NCBI RefSeq assembly: GCF_041146795.1
Contig: NC_135176.1
Span: forward strand, 12,505,786 to 12,569,785
Direction of reading: 5' to 3'
DNA from: Maylandia zebra
Lineage: Eukaryota > Chordata > Actinopteri > Cichliformes > Cichlidae
DNA: 64,000 nucleotides
Positions 1-10,294 of the stretch are shown in pieces. Every line of letters begins with the position of its first letter. Within the stretch, counting starts at the first letter, position 1. The notes under the pieces were generated by a model, which did not search any database, was not told the origin of the DNA, and was given only the letters and a program-made list of their open reading frames with translations. A program made the translations under genes and the position numbers.

Positions 1-1
1 T

Positions 2-874
2 GTCCGTGGGAGGACTGTGTCAGTGAGAAAGGAAGCAGTAGATCAGTTTTTTCACCTCCTGAGGACTGTTGTAGATGCTCATGAGCTCATAGACAAGCCT
101 CACCAAATTTTCAACTGCAATGACACAGACTTTCAGCTGAGTAGGAAGAGGGTGACTCTCCCCAAATCTGTCGGTCTAGGCTACAAGCCAGCGCCAGGCT
201 CCAGGGACCATGTCTCCGTCTTGGCTTGCTTTAATGCGGTTGGAGAGGACATCCCCCCATTTATAATCTACTCAAAGGCCTATCCAGGGGGAGTATGCTA
301 CAAGACACAAGGACCACCGAATGCCCTATACGGGTGGTCAGACTCGGGATGTATCAATTCAGACCTCTTTAAGAAATGGTTCCTCAAACATTTTCTCGTG
401 CACGCACCAAAGGAGCGTCCACTGCTGCTGATTTTCGATGGCCACAAGTCACCCGTGAACCTGGAGGTGGTGGAAACAGCTCGTAAGGAGGATGTCATTC
501 TTCTGTGCCTCCCACCTCATTGCTCCCACATCCTCCAGCCACTCAATGACGGTCTCTTTGTGGTCCTCAAGCAGCACTTTGCTTCATTCCTAGGCGACGG
601 CTACACTACTGACACCCACTTTGCAGTTAGCAAAAAGGAGTTCTCAGGGGTTTTCAAAGGAACATATCAGGTAGCAAAGGAGGAGGAAGGTGTGAGAATT
701 GTGAAGGAAGGCTTTAGGAAATCTGGGATCTACCCACTGAACCCCTTCACCATCTGTGACAGACACATGATATCAGCCCACCACCCTGGCCAGATAGCTG
801 CACCCTCCTTGTCAACACCAGTGCCGGGAGTGCACACTGTAGGAGACCTCACAGATGCTGGGCCGTCTTCCTAA
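2..874 (+). mobile_element. pogo/Tigger-type DDE transposase, C-terminal part, cut by the window edge
   Basis: An uninterrupted reading frame runs from the left edge of the window to a TAA at 872-874, so the true start lies outside. The order of motifs fits the DDE_1 (pogo/Tigger/jerky) transposase domain: a block around IFNCNDTDF, the segment APGSRDHVSVLACFNAVG, the block LLLIFDGHKSPV, the block LPPHCSHILQPLNDGLF, and near the end GFRKSGIYPLNPF. Such enzymes cut and paste Tc1/mariner-superfamily elements. The family normally has Asp-Glu at the first catalytic block and an Asp in QPLDV at the third; here these read Asn-Asp and QPLND, so two of three catalytic acidic positions appear changed. 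The second-block Asp (FDGH) is kept. No terminal inverted repeat was found downstream. It could be a decaying copy or a transposase-derived host gene; the family call is firm, the status is not. Confidence 0.8.
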
Positions 875-1944
875 TTCATCGCTATAAAAATGAAAGTGTG
901 ATTGACTGCATAATTGAGCAAAGCAGAAATGAACACAGGCTCGTTCTGTCTTTCAAAATACTGAATTAATTACAGTCCTGTTTTTTAATATAGTGAACCA
1001 CCTCCTGCTGCCTCCCTGCAGAGAGCCCTGTTTGAGGAAGGCTTGCATTGTTATTAATTACTACTCAACAATGAGCTCAGTTTTAGTTATCTGGTAATAA
1101 TGTTTGAATGATGCACAACTGTGGTTTTCAATGGGTTGGGAGTCCCAAGGTGAACATGATTTTCAAAAGGATATTAAAAGAAAAATAGAGGAAATATTTC
1201 TGCTTAACAAAAATCTGTAATTTCTCTTCATAAATGCTTCCATCTTCTTGTGAATTATTGGATGGCAAGCCATTTAAATTAAGTGACCCATAAAAGAAAA
1301 ACACTTGCAAAGCACTCACAAGTTGCTTCAGCCTAGGGGATTGTGAGCAAAAGGACATTTGTAGATATTCAGTGCCATCTTTTTTTGGTATTGCTGGCCA
1401 GTCAGGTAGCGAAGCTAACCATCATTGGTAAGGGGCATGATTTCAGTTTAGTGGTCTCTGACAGCAAGTGAGGGAGGGGAGGCTGTGAGGTGTGAGTTGC
1501 CCGAGCAGTTCTGCACAGATATAACACCGGTGCTTCACTCTGTCATTTGTTTTATGTATCTAAGTAATGTGACAAATTCACTCGATTATCTCAAACACAC
1601 TGGAACGGATAAAAGAATGGATTTAAAGCTTGGGCACATTTTCATATGTTATCTGTTGTAGACGTCTGATAACTACACTTTATGCTGTGCAAGATGTCTC
1701 TGAAGCACAATCAAGCCTCTTAACTACCAGACTGATTTTGAGTGGAAGTTGGAACCATTTATTGAAGGATGTGTCATCAACAGATGATGCAGCTGTAGAA
1801 TATGATACACCTACTGCTGTTGTCATGGTTTTCTTTGGAGGTCAAAGAAAATATGTCCATTTTTGGTTCCAACGGTTGTTGTCTTTTTTTCCCTAAATAG
1901 TTTAAAATTGTACATGTGATTCTGTTGTTCCTTTACTTACATCT

Positions 1945-2167
1945 ACTGGCCTCTTTGTTAGGTACGCCTGTTTAGCTTCTCATTAATGCATATATCAAGT
2001 CAGCCAATCACATGGCAGCACTGTGCTATCATGTTAATGTAGATCATAATCTCAGGAAGGTTTCCAGCATGTTGTTGAATCTATGGTATGAATAATTAAG
2101 ACAGTTCTGGAGGAAAAGGGGTCCAACCCAGTACAAGCAAGGTGTACATAATAAAGTGGCCTGTGAA
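1945..2167 (+). mobile_element. internally deleted Tc1-like element
   Basis: The left part carries a Tc1-type end (ACTGGCCTCTTTGTTAGG) followed by a stretch about cohabiting CAGCCAATCACATGGCAGCA. The right part ends AATAAAGTGGCCTGTGA after a segment matching the 3' end of a Tc1-family transposase gene (GTCCAACCCAGTACAAGC). The two ends are inverted repeats of each other over about 20 bases with a few mismatches. The transposase centre is missing, so this is a non-autonomous remnant. Assignment rests on my recollection of common fish Tc1-like elements. Confidence 0.65.
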
Positions 2168-2390
2168 CATAAGTATCCTGAATAATTGTGAACACAGAAA
2201 CTGATATAAAAGTAAACCCAAGACCTTTTTAAATAATTTGCTTCTTTCTGTTCACCTGGAAGAATGAACCCTACGTGATCTCAGGGGGAAAAGTCAGACA
2301 TCTAGAATAAAGATATTTTTAAATGTGTTTGAAGCAAAAATTTGTCCATAACCTTAATAATTTACAAAATTTTGCTGTAGCCATAGTTGA

Positions 2391-2408
2391 GTGTGTGTGT
2401 GTGTGTGT
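2391..2408 (+). repeat. (GT)n microsatellite
   Basis: Uninterrupted GT dinucleotide run in intergenic sequence, followed by a TCTGTG break. Confidence 0.9.
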
Positions 2409-3109
2409 CTGTGTTATGTACATGTTCAGGCTGAGTGATGTAATGTCAGTGCAATTGATACATTTGCCGACAATAGTCAGGCAGCTAAGGCTGACGTATC
2501 CTTTATTTAGTAGAAATATTGTGCAACCAAGCAGAAGAACATCTTTCTGTTCTATTACCTGTATAAAATAACTCTGTATATGACTATAATTATTGGATGC
2601 CTATATCAAAATCATAATTTTAATGCACAGGGGTATTAATATTAACATTAACCTTTTTTTTTAACAAAGCTGGAAAAACATTTGTCACATACCATATAAT
2701 TAACAATCTCATATGTTAAGTTGTTCCCTAGAAAGCTTTTGCTACAGTATTCAAGGAAAAAATACGCATGTGTCCTACAGGGAAGCACCCCAGTAAGATT
2801 AACGTTTGATCAACCAGCTTAAGTGTAGGTCACACTGCAGTGTACTTTAGAGTTTTATGGATGCGGTACAGATGCCCAGGGCTAAGTTAATGTTTTTGTA
2901 CTGTATGTTAATATCACAGATGGTGATTTGTGCCTGAAGCCTGGAATATTTTTAGTTATGATTCAATGACACAGCACAGTCGAAGGACAATTTGAGTTTA
3001 ACTTGCAGAACTGCCACCACACTGTGTGGTGCCATACACATGGGTCTAATATTTAAGTTTTACATTATTTTTCTTTTAAAAAAAATAGATTTACAGTCAT
3101 GGTAAAAAT

Positions 3110-3900
3110 TTATGGCCTCTGTCAGTTCTGAGGTTTACATATGAGGGCATATTGAAAGTAAATCATGCTCTTAAAGTTTCTGAAATACAACCTCAGACGA
3201 ACAACAATGCGTGACGTATTACACGGTTTAAAAAAAAACAAACTAAGCCAAAATGCAGAAGGAGTGTGTGAAAAGAACAACCAGTGACTGAGTAGCTGGT
3301 AGAACCACCTTTAGCAACAATAACTTGAATAGCTTCCTGTATGACTTTATCAATCTGCCACATCATTGCGGAGGAATTTTGGTCCACTTTTCTTTAACTT
3401 GTTGCCTTTTTTCTTTTTCAGCCATTCTGTTATAGAGTTGCTGATGTGATTGGATTCATTGTCCCGTTGAAAGAACCAGTTTTGGACAAGCTGTAGCTGT
3501 CAGACAGATGCCCTCACATTTGACTCTAGAATACTTTGGTATACAGAGGAGTTCATCATGGTCAAGTTAGTGATATCAAGGTGCCCACTTCATGTGGCTG
3601 CAAAACCAGCCCAAATCATCACCCGTCCACCAACATGCCTAAGAGTTGCTATAAAATGTTTGTGCATTTTTTTTGTTGTTGTTTGTTTGTTTGTTTTGGG
3701 GGGTGTTTTACCAAACATGAAACTACACACTATGGTCAGACATCTCCACTTCTGTTGTTCAGTCTTTTCCTGGTTGCACTGTCACAAATTTTAACATTTT
3801 GCATGCTAACTGAGGCCTATAGACTCTGATTTGATTTCTCTAAGCACCTTAGGGCGAATTTGGTGATAAGGCTGTACTTAGTTCTTCACACACTACTTCT
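3110..3900 (-). mobile_element. degenerate Tc1-like transposon copy, antisense
   Basis: The + strand reads as the reverse complement of a fish Tc1-like transposase gene, starting near the tell-tale GTAGAACCACCTTTAGCAAC (3299 onward), passing CCTCACATTTGACTCTAGAA (about 3511) and ACCAAACATGAAACTACACA (about 3710), and ending near CTAACTGAGGCCTATAGACT (about 3807). The frame is broken by many stops and by internal deletions. The same family is seen again at about 32225-32920 in antisense and at about 16690-16955 in sense. A G/T-rich simple stretch (about 3668-3710) interrupts it. Confidence 0.75.
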
Positions 3901-6114
3901 GCATTTTTGCTTTGTTGTTGTCTTTAAAAAAAAAACCATATTGTAATATGTGAAGTTTTAAAGTTCATCTGAAGTTATATTTACCAAGCCATGGTAAGGA
4001 CTAGACTATTATTTTTCATATGTGCGGATGCTTGAAAGCTTAGAAATGAAAGTTGTTGTTTTTTTTGTTTGTTTGTTTTACCATTTCTGTGTATTTGTCA
4101 GTTAAATCCGGTGTGCCTGAGCAACGTTTACATTCAAAAGTGTTTTTTCTTTTTTAAAATAATTTTGCAGCACTCACTCAAATCTCCTGGCTGCCAACCG
4201 GACTTGTGAACTCCTAGCTGGAATAGGTTTAGTTTCCACATCTGTGTTCGTTCTGCAACACAGAAGAGGTTGCTGTGACACTGAGACAGGACAGCTTCAA
4301 TTATCCCTTTCAATTAAAAAAAACAAAATTTTAAAACTCAATTTTTGAAGTTGCATCTCAATCACTGTGAGTACCCCGCTGTGTCTTGTTCTTTCTTGGC
4401 ATCATTTGATCTTTGGATCCAGCTGCCGTCCTTTTTTAATGTAGACCGCACCCTGATGTTTTGAAGCACCTGGCTTCTGTTAATATCTACAACACACACA
4501 CACTTTTATCAGTACTGCATACCAAGAAATAGTTTTTTCTTCCATGTTTAATCTTATCAAATACTCACCTTTTGACATGCTGCTGATGTTTTCTCAGATG
4601 TTCAACCTGAGGAAATATTTGATGATAAACTTTCTGTACGTTTTATCTGTCATACTCTACACTCATTCCCAACTCACCCCCTTTCGCAACCTGTAAAGCT
4701 GTATTCCTATACACAAAAAACTCATCCACCATGATAAAGTGATATTGAAGCATTTACGCTTTGTTATTAACACATGTGGACAGTTATTATTATCTGAATA
4801 AAACCATTTGAGCATACCAGAAGACATTCCACAATAAAACTTGTGCAAAAATCGAATCTGCTTGTAAACACTATTAACAAATGTATCTCGTGCTCTCCCC
4901 AGTCTCTCTGCATCTTGTCATATTGCGCATCTGTTCTGTATTCTCTTCAAGCGCCTGTTAACATTTTGACCTGTGCTTAGTGCTTTAATCTCTTGTGATG
5001 AATCTTTCTGGAGATGTGCCAGCCCCAATTAAGCAGGTCAAATTCATTATTCATAGAAAAGGAAAGCAATTCAGATTTGGTAATGAGGCCTTCCTCACAC
5101 AGGCCACGAACAGGGGTGTGAAGTCCATTTTTGTGCCGTATTGTGTTCTCACCTGTTTGTGTCAGAGCAGATCAGTGCCGGTCCTCCTCCGGGTCTCTGT
5201 GACACGCAAATAAGATGGCAGAAATACCTCCACCAGAGCCCCCACCCCCTGCAGTTTCAGATCCCGCCCCCCTCCCCTGTTAGTTTTGAAGTGCCGCACC
5301 TGGATGATGCTACACAGGCTCATTGAGCAAGCGGATAGGCTGGGTGATAAGAGGGGCAGCACTGTTTTGTGGTTTCGATTTTTCTGAGTGTGAGAGGTCA
5401 CATTCCAGAGATGTTTTCTAGTGAGATTTTCAGTCTTTGCTAAGAAGCAAATTAAAAATAGGCTTTTATAACCTGCCTGACAGCTTAAAGGTATTTAAAT
5501 GAACCCTGCAGGTTAGTACTTGATGCTGTTTTCTTTCCTACTAATGGCTATAGCAGGGGATTAAACTGAACTCAATTCTGCTCAATATTAATGTAATCTC
5601 TTTATACACTTATTGGTGAGACCCTCCACAACAGTCCCAGTTTCTCATGTGGTCCCATGGGAAAATTAATTGCCCATCACTGAACAATAGCCTTTGAAAA
5701 AAAGTAGACAACTGAAAACCTGCATATCATTAACCACAAAAGTTTTTTTTTTCAAATATAAAAAGCTTGTAGTATTGTTTCACCCACAACAAAGACTTTC
5801 TTTCACAAGCATACTGTTCCAGTTGGTAGGCTTCTAGGAATCAAGCGGGACCAGATCTCAGAGTTGTTAGAATTTAATCTACTGTCTCATCAGACCTTTT
5901 TAATAATATTTACATTGAAAATCCTTAAACCGAAATGCCCATTCTCTCCAGTGAAAATAAAAGGGCACAGAGAAAAGCTTAACCTCATTATTTGATGTTT
6001 ACTTTACATTTTAATAAACTGAAATATTCACATTTTGGTCTGTGGGTGTACAGGGGACTCTGTGTGCAAAAGAAATTAATGCGGTTTTTAGTTCTTGTTA
6101 TGACTGGCTCATAG

Positions 6115-6335
6115 GGTAAACAGCAGGTTGGTGGTTGAATTGCTGGCTGTTCCAGTTTGCATGCCGAAAGCATCCTTGGGCAAGATACTGAACCCTGAGT
6201 TATTTCCAATGTGTTCATTGGAGTGTGAGTGTTAGACAGGAAGTACTTTATGTGTGAATAAACATATTGTATAAAGTCCTTTGAGTGCTCAGGTAGAGCA
6301 GAAGCCAGTATATAAGAACTGGTCCATTTACTTTT
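6115..6335 (+). repeat. SINE-like unit, degenerate
   Basis: The unit has a middle segment CATCCTTGGGCAAGATACTG and a tail with AAAGTCCTTTGAGTGCTCAGGT ending in AGTATATAAGAACTGGTCCATTT, the pattern of fish tRNA-derived SINE bodies and 3' tails (AAGCGCTTTGAGTG... TATATAAATGCAGTCCATTT). A shorter tail of the same kind is seen near 25960-26030. Confidence 0.6.
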
Positions 6336-6479
6336 CAGGTTTTTAAACGTAAGAGTATTCGCTTTCTTTCACTGAGGCTAACTCAAAACCTGTAGAGATG
6401 CCATGAAAATGTTTAACTTTTTTTTGTAACTGTGTCATTCTTTTTTACTTTTCCAGTTTCCTTACTTCAGTTTGTAAAG

Positions 6480-6830
6480 TTTCACAATAGGGATGGATGT
6501 GTGTGTGTGGGTGCACAAGTATAAGTATATATATCTGTAAATTTGTATATCTTTTGACGTGTTACTCACGTTATAAAAGCAAATACATGTAACAAATTGT
6601 AAGGAAGAATTTATGATGGGTAGTGCATGGACAGGAAGAAAAAGTGTTGACTATTAGTTACTAAATTGTGGAAAGGTGGTGGGATTAAATAAGCTTATGC
6701 TTTTTCCTACTCCTTTTTGAACATGTAAGTTATTTATAATTATTATTGTTTTGTTTTCCTTTAGTTTTGATTTGCTTGTTTGTCTATTTAAACATGTTCA
6801 AAATAAAGATACAATAAAATTACAAATAAA
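6480..6830 (+). repeat. LINE 3'-end-like stretch
   Basis: The segment GGGATTAAATAAGCTTATGC followed by TTTTTCCTACTCCTTTTTGAACATG, and a tail with CATGTTCAAAATAAAGATACAATAAAA, resembles the 3' ends of common teleost LINE copies. No coding part is attached, so it would be a strongly 5'-truncated insertion. This is recognition by memory only. Confidence 0.4.
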
Positions 6831-7470
6831 AGTATTGCTGCTTAGACAGAAAATATTTGAACGTTAAGTGGAATCCAGTAGAACCACTTGTTTTCCTGGT
6901 TCTCTCACAGAACAGTATCAAGATAAAAGAGAAACCATCGAAGTGGTGAATGATGTGTACAATTAGTAATGAAGGAGTGTACATTTTTTTGTGTCATGAA
7001 AATGCATGTCACACACATAAAGGGGCCAACGTTAAAACTGTGTGTCTTTTTCAACATAAGTAAGGTGTATTACTACTAATAATAAGAATAGCAGTAGCAA
7101 TTTTGGTGAGTGTAGCAACACTACTCCAAAACTACTGAATGTACTGTGTTAGAGTTGTTTGTGATACCATTACAGGGAGGCTGTGCTTTGAATGCACTTT
7201 CTACGCATCTGTTTGAGCTCTGCACTTAACAGCATCCTCCCTTAACTCCTTCACTGTAGTGATGGGATTTCTGGCTCTTTTTAGAGAACCGGCTCTTTTG
7301 GTTCGGCTCACTAAAAAGAGACGGCTCTTTCGGCTCCGAACCGGCTCTTCAGGTTGTTTTGTTGCTTTAATTAATTTATTATTAACAATAATATAAAATT
7401 ATGCACAAAAGGAATTACTAATGTAAAAAAAAGTCGTTTTATTTATATATGTTTATATATAAATATATAC

Positions 7471-7830
7471 AGTGGACCCTAGAGGCAAAGCATGTACAAA
7501 CTCCAAAACACATTTCTAGCGTTAACTGAACTTCAAAACAGAGCTACCTAGATCACTTAAATTACACAATTGAAAGCATATGTGTATTGTTTGTGTATTT
7601 ATACACAAGCACTCATATATATTCAAATACTTTAAAAAAAAAAGTTCATTTACCTGTTACTACCACACACCAAATCCGGTTGTTGGTACTTGCTGGCTTG
7701 TGTAGCCTCTAGGTAACAAAAGCTCAACACTGGGCCTGGCATCCTGGAGCACTTCTGTTGTGTTTTTACATGTTTTGGAGTTTTTACGTGTTTTGGAGTT
7801 TGTATGCGCTTTATCTCTAGGGGCCACCAT
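7471..7830. mobile_element. inverted-repeat element (MITE) nested in the hAT-like element
   Basis: The left arm 7472-7513 starts GTGGACCCTAGAGG and includes ACAAACTCCAAAACACAT. The right arm, 7786-7828, is its reverse complement (starting GTGGCCCCTAGAG on the - strand). About 35 of 42 positions agree. The interior has no coding capacity. I could not settle a target-site duplication because both flanks are AT-rich (AAATATATAC and AAATATAC). Confidence 0.65.
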
Positions 7831-7944
7831 AAATATACTTTTATTTATTCACTCCACATAAAATCTAATAAATAAATCATATAATTCAAAAACCAACTAG
7901 TCACAGTTCAACTTTTAACTATTTAAATTTTCAGCTTTTTCCTT

Positions 7945-8858
7945 TTAACCCTTTAAAGCCGATCAGAGCAGCACGCTCCGTTTTGCGTAACTATTTTTAA
8001 ATCCCTGTAGAACCGGAACTGCGTAAGCTAGCGCAATAATTTTTTTTTTGCATATGAAACCGGAGGAGTTGTACTTACATCTTATGCCATCAGCTTGTCC
8101 TAGGTCATGGTTTCCTTCCACTTATAGCTTTGCAAATATTGCATAAAAAGTGCTTGCAGGAACAAAAACATAATATTCCAGAAACACACTTTGCCGATCC
8201 GATCAGCTATTCGTAACACTTCCCACATTGAAACAGACGTCAGCGGAACAATCACATGTCCTCCATTACCTGCCCGAAACCGGGAGTGACGTCATTTTCG
8301 CGGAAAATGTAGTTTTTTACTTGTAGGCCTTAAAAGCCTATACTGGTGTTTTTATAAGTCATGTTTGACTTTATGCTTTTCTGAATAGTTGCTGGGATGC
8401 TTAGAACACTGCTTAAAATAGTTTATTTTGATGCACATGCTGTTTTCTTTGCAAATTTGCATCATAGGATTGTTTTTCGTTTTTCCTGCAGTATATAAAA
8501 ATTGGTGTATCTCAAAAATAAAACTATGAAGACACTCAAAATTTCCTGTTGTTGTAAACTATTTTTTGCAACTTTTTTGTATTTAAAGTTTTGAAAGATA
8601 AACCTCTTAAATTTCTCCAAGTAGAAATATATGTAAAAAAAAAAAAAACGATTTTCAATTTTTTTGTAGTTTATTGCACTTTTTTGCAATTTATGTAGTT
8701 ACTATGGACTTAATGCATACATATTATTAAAATATGGGCTATAACAGTTGTGTTGATGTATAGCAACTTGAAATGCTCCCAAAAATGGCACTACAGCATG
8801 TAAAAATATAAAGTAAGCTCTGGCGGCCTTGGTTCTATGGTAGGTCTTAAAGGGTTAA
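7945..8858. mobile_element. piggyBac-type non-autonomous element nested in the hAT-like element
   Basis: TTAA stands at 7945-7948 and again at 8855-8858. Directly inside, the ends are CCCTTTAAAGCC (left) and, as reverse complement, CCCTTTAAGACC (right). TTAA target sites with CCCTTT-type termini are the signature of piggyBac-superfamily elements. The 906-base interior contains no transposase. It carries a perfect TGACGTCA palindrome at 8287-8294 and a poly-A/T-rich right half. Confidence 0.75.
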
Positions 8859-9293
8859 ACAAATTTAAAATGAAACAACACAAAACGCTGAAAACCACAA
8901 CACAATTAAATATAAATTAAAATATGAAAACAAAAAGAAGATGTATATTCTCTGTCATATGAGCCTGCATAAATAAACTTTCTGAATCCTTTATCATCTG
9001 CAACTGAAAATAGTTGTGGATGATTACTATACCTTTCTAATGTGATGTTGTTGTCCCTGGCTCTCTTTCTCTCCCTCCTGCTCTGTTCCTGTGCTACTGA
9101 GAGTGTAACTACTGCTCCTCCCCCCTCTGCCCAGCGCAAGGCACAAGGCTCGAGTGTGGAGTGAAGCCGAAAAAAGGGTGAGAGAGAGGGTGAGAGAAGG
9201 AAAGAAAAAACCCCGCGGCTCGCGTCGTTCACGTCAAAGACCCGGCTCATTAAGAGCCATTTCGTTTGCAACTGACACATCACTACTTCACTG

Positions 9294-10283
9294 TAACACA
9301 ATGCACTATAGAAGACAGGTCACTCCTCCGCTGATGCCCCTGTAGTCAGTTTAGTCTATCAGTCTTTTGGAAGTGAAATAAAAAATAATAAAGTGAAAGC
9401 AAAATAAAAATTGGAGAGGCTGTAGCATATTTGTTAAGTTATATGCGTACACCCTAGTCGTGTCAACGCTGTGTTGAGATGTAAGAAGTTTAAAATGTCT
9501 CATATTTCGCACGCTATTTTCTCTGAGTGTTCCTGAACACATCTTTTTTCCCCGGAAGTGACGTTGATTGTTGTATCAGCGTTCCTTTCGTCGTGTGGTA
9601 GCGGCTTTGTAAGTGTTGTTGCTTTAAACCTAATTTTTAAATACTGCTTAATGGATTTTTTTATTTCCTTTATTTTTGGCTGTAATATCACTTCTCTGAA
9701 ACATTATCCGTGTTACTGAAGGCTCGAATTACTGTCGTTTTCAACCTCATCGGCTTTTATAGGAAGCAGCGTTTTAGCTTTAGCAGCTAGCAGGCTAATT
9801 TGTTCTTTTCATTTACTTGCCTGTTGGCAGCTGATACTTATCCTACAAAGAAGTGTTTAAAATGCCACAGTCGCAGTTTAATAAGAGAATTGTTAATTAT
9901 AGGTTTAATTGATTGACCTGGAGTTTTAGCATGTGAGCAAATGATATTTGTTAGGAAGATTACGTAACTTGTAATCTAAATGCCTCTCAAATGTTATTTA
10001 CGTTGCAAACATGGAAACACATGCAAACTATAAGCGGTTTGATCACCACTGAGGTTTAATGAATGGATGGTTGATATTTGGGAAAGGGTACTGTTGTACC
10101 AGCTTGTCTAAAAACCAAAAAGATGAGCCTTCTGACTTTCTATAAAACACATAAGTGGAGTAAACGCCTGTTGTGTTGTAGGGAACTGCAATTTGATAAT
10201 GGACACCGTGACTTTTTTGCTTTTACTGCTTGCAGCTTTTCCATCTGTTTGATAGTTTTAATGTCCCCTGTGTCTAATTGCAG
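9294..10283 (+). promoter_or_regulatory. putative cwc15 promoter, 5' untranslated exon and first intron
   Basis: An ETS-type site CCGGAAGTG (9552-9560) overlaps a TGACGT element (9559-9564), a combination typical of TATA-less housekeeping promoters. About 45 bases further on, a strong donor GTAAGT (9609) could end a non-coding first exon; the matching acceptor is the CAG just before 10284, eleven bases upstream of the cwc15 ATG. The stretch 9610-10283 would then be the first intron; I see nothing else in it. The transcription start is inferred, not seen. Confidence 0.45.
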
Positions 10284-10294
10284 AGCCATCAAAG

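Larger units (their letters stand above)
875..7248. other. long region without a host gene; scattered repeats
   Basis: I see no exon here that I can support. The short open frames have no recognisable domain and sit in AT-rich sequence. What is visible is repeat debris listed separately: a Tc1-like deletion derivative (about 1945-2167), a second Tc1-like copy in antisense (about 3110-3900), a SINE-like unit (about 6115-6335) and a LINE-3'-end-like stretch (about 6480-6830). There is a short (GT)n run at 2391-2408. The rest (875-1940, 2170-3100, 3900-6110, 6830-7248) shows nothing I can name. Confidence 0.6.
7249..9293. mobile_element. hAT-like DNA transposon with 8-bp target duplication, host to nested elements
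   Basis: The 8-base word CTTCACTG occurs immediately outside both ends (7249-7256 and 9286-9293), the target duplication length expected of hAT elements. The element itself is 7257-9285. Its ends begin TAGTGATG in inverted orientation (7257 onward, and the reverse complement of ...CATCACTA ending at 9285). Subterminal GGCTC motifs recur at both ends (for example ACCGGCTCTT, GAGCCATTT), as in hAT elements that bind transposase at multiple subterminal sites. No transposase gene is recognisable; the 131-codon open frame on the - strand at 8906-9301 runs out through the right end and has no visible hAT motif. The body is interrupted by two further elements listed separately. Confidence 0.75.

Noticed and set aside
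8906-9301. 131-codon open frame on the - strand
   Set aside because: It crosses the right end and target duplication of the hAT-like element and has no recognisable domain.
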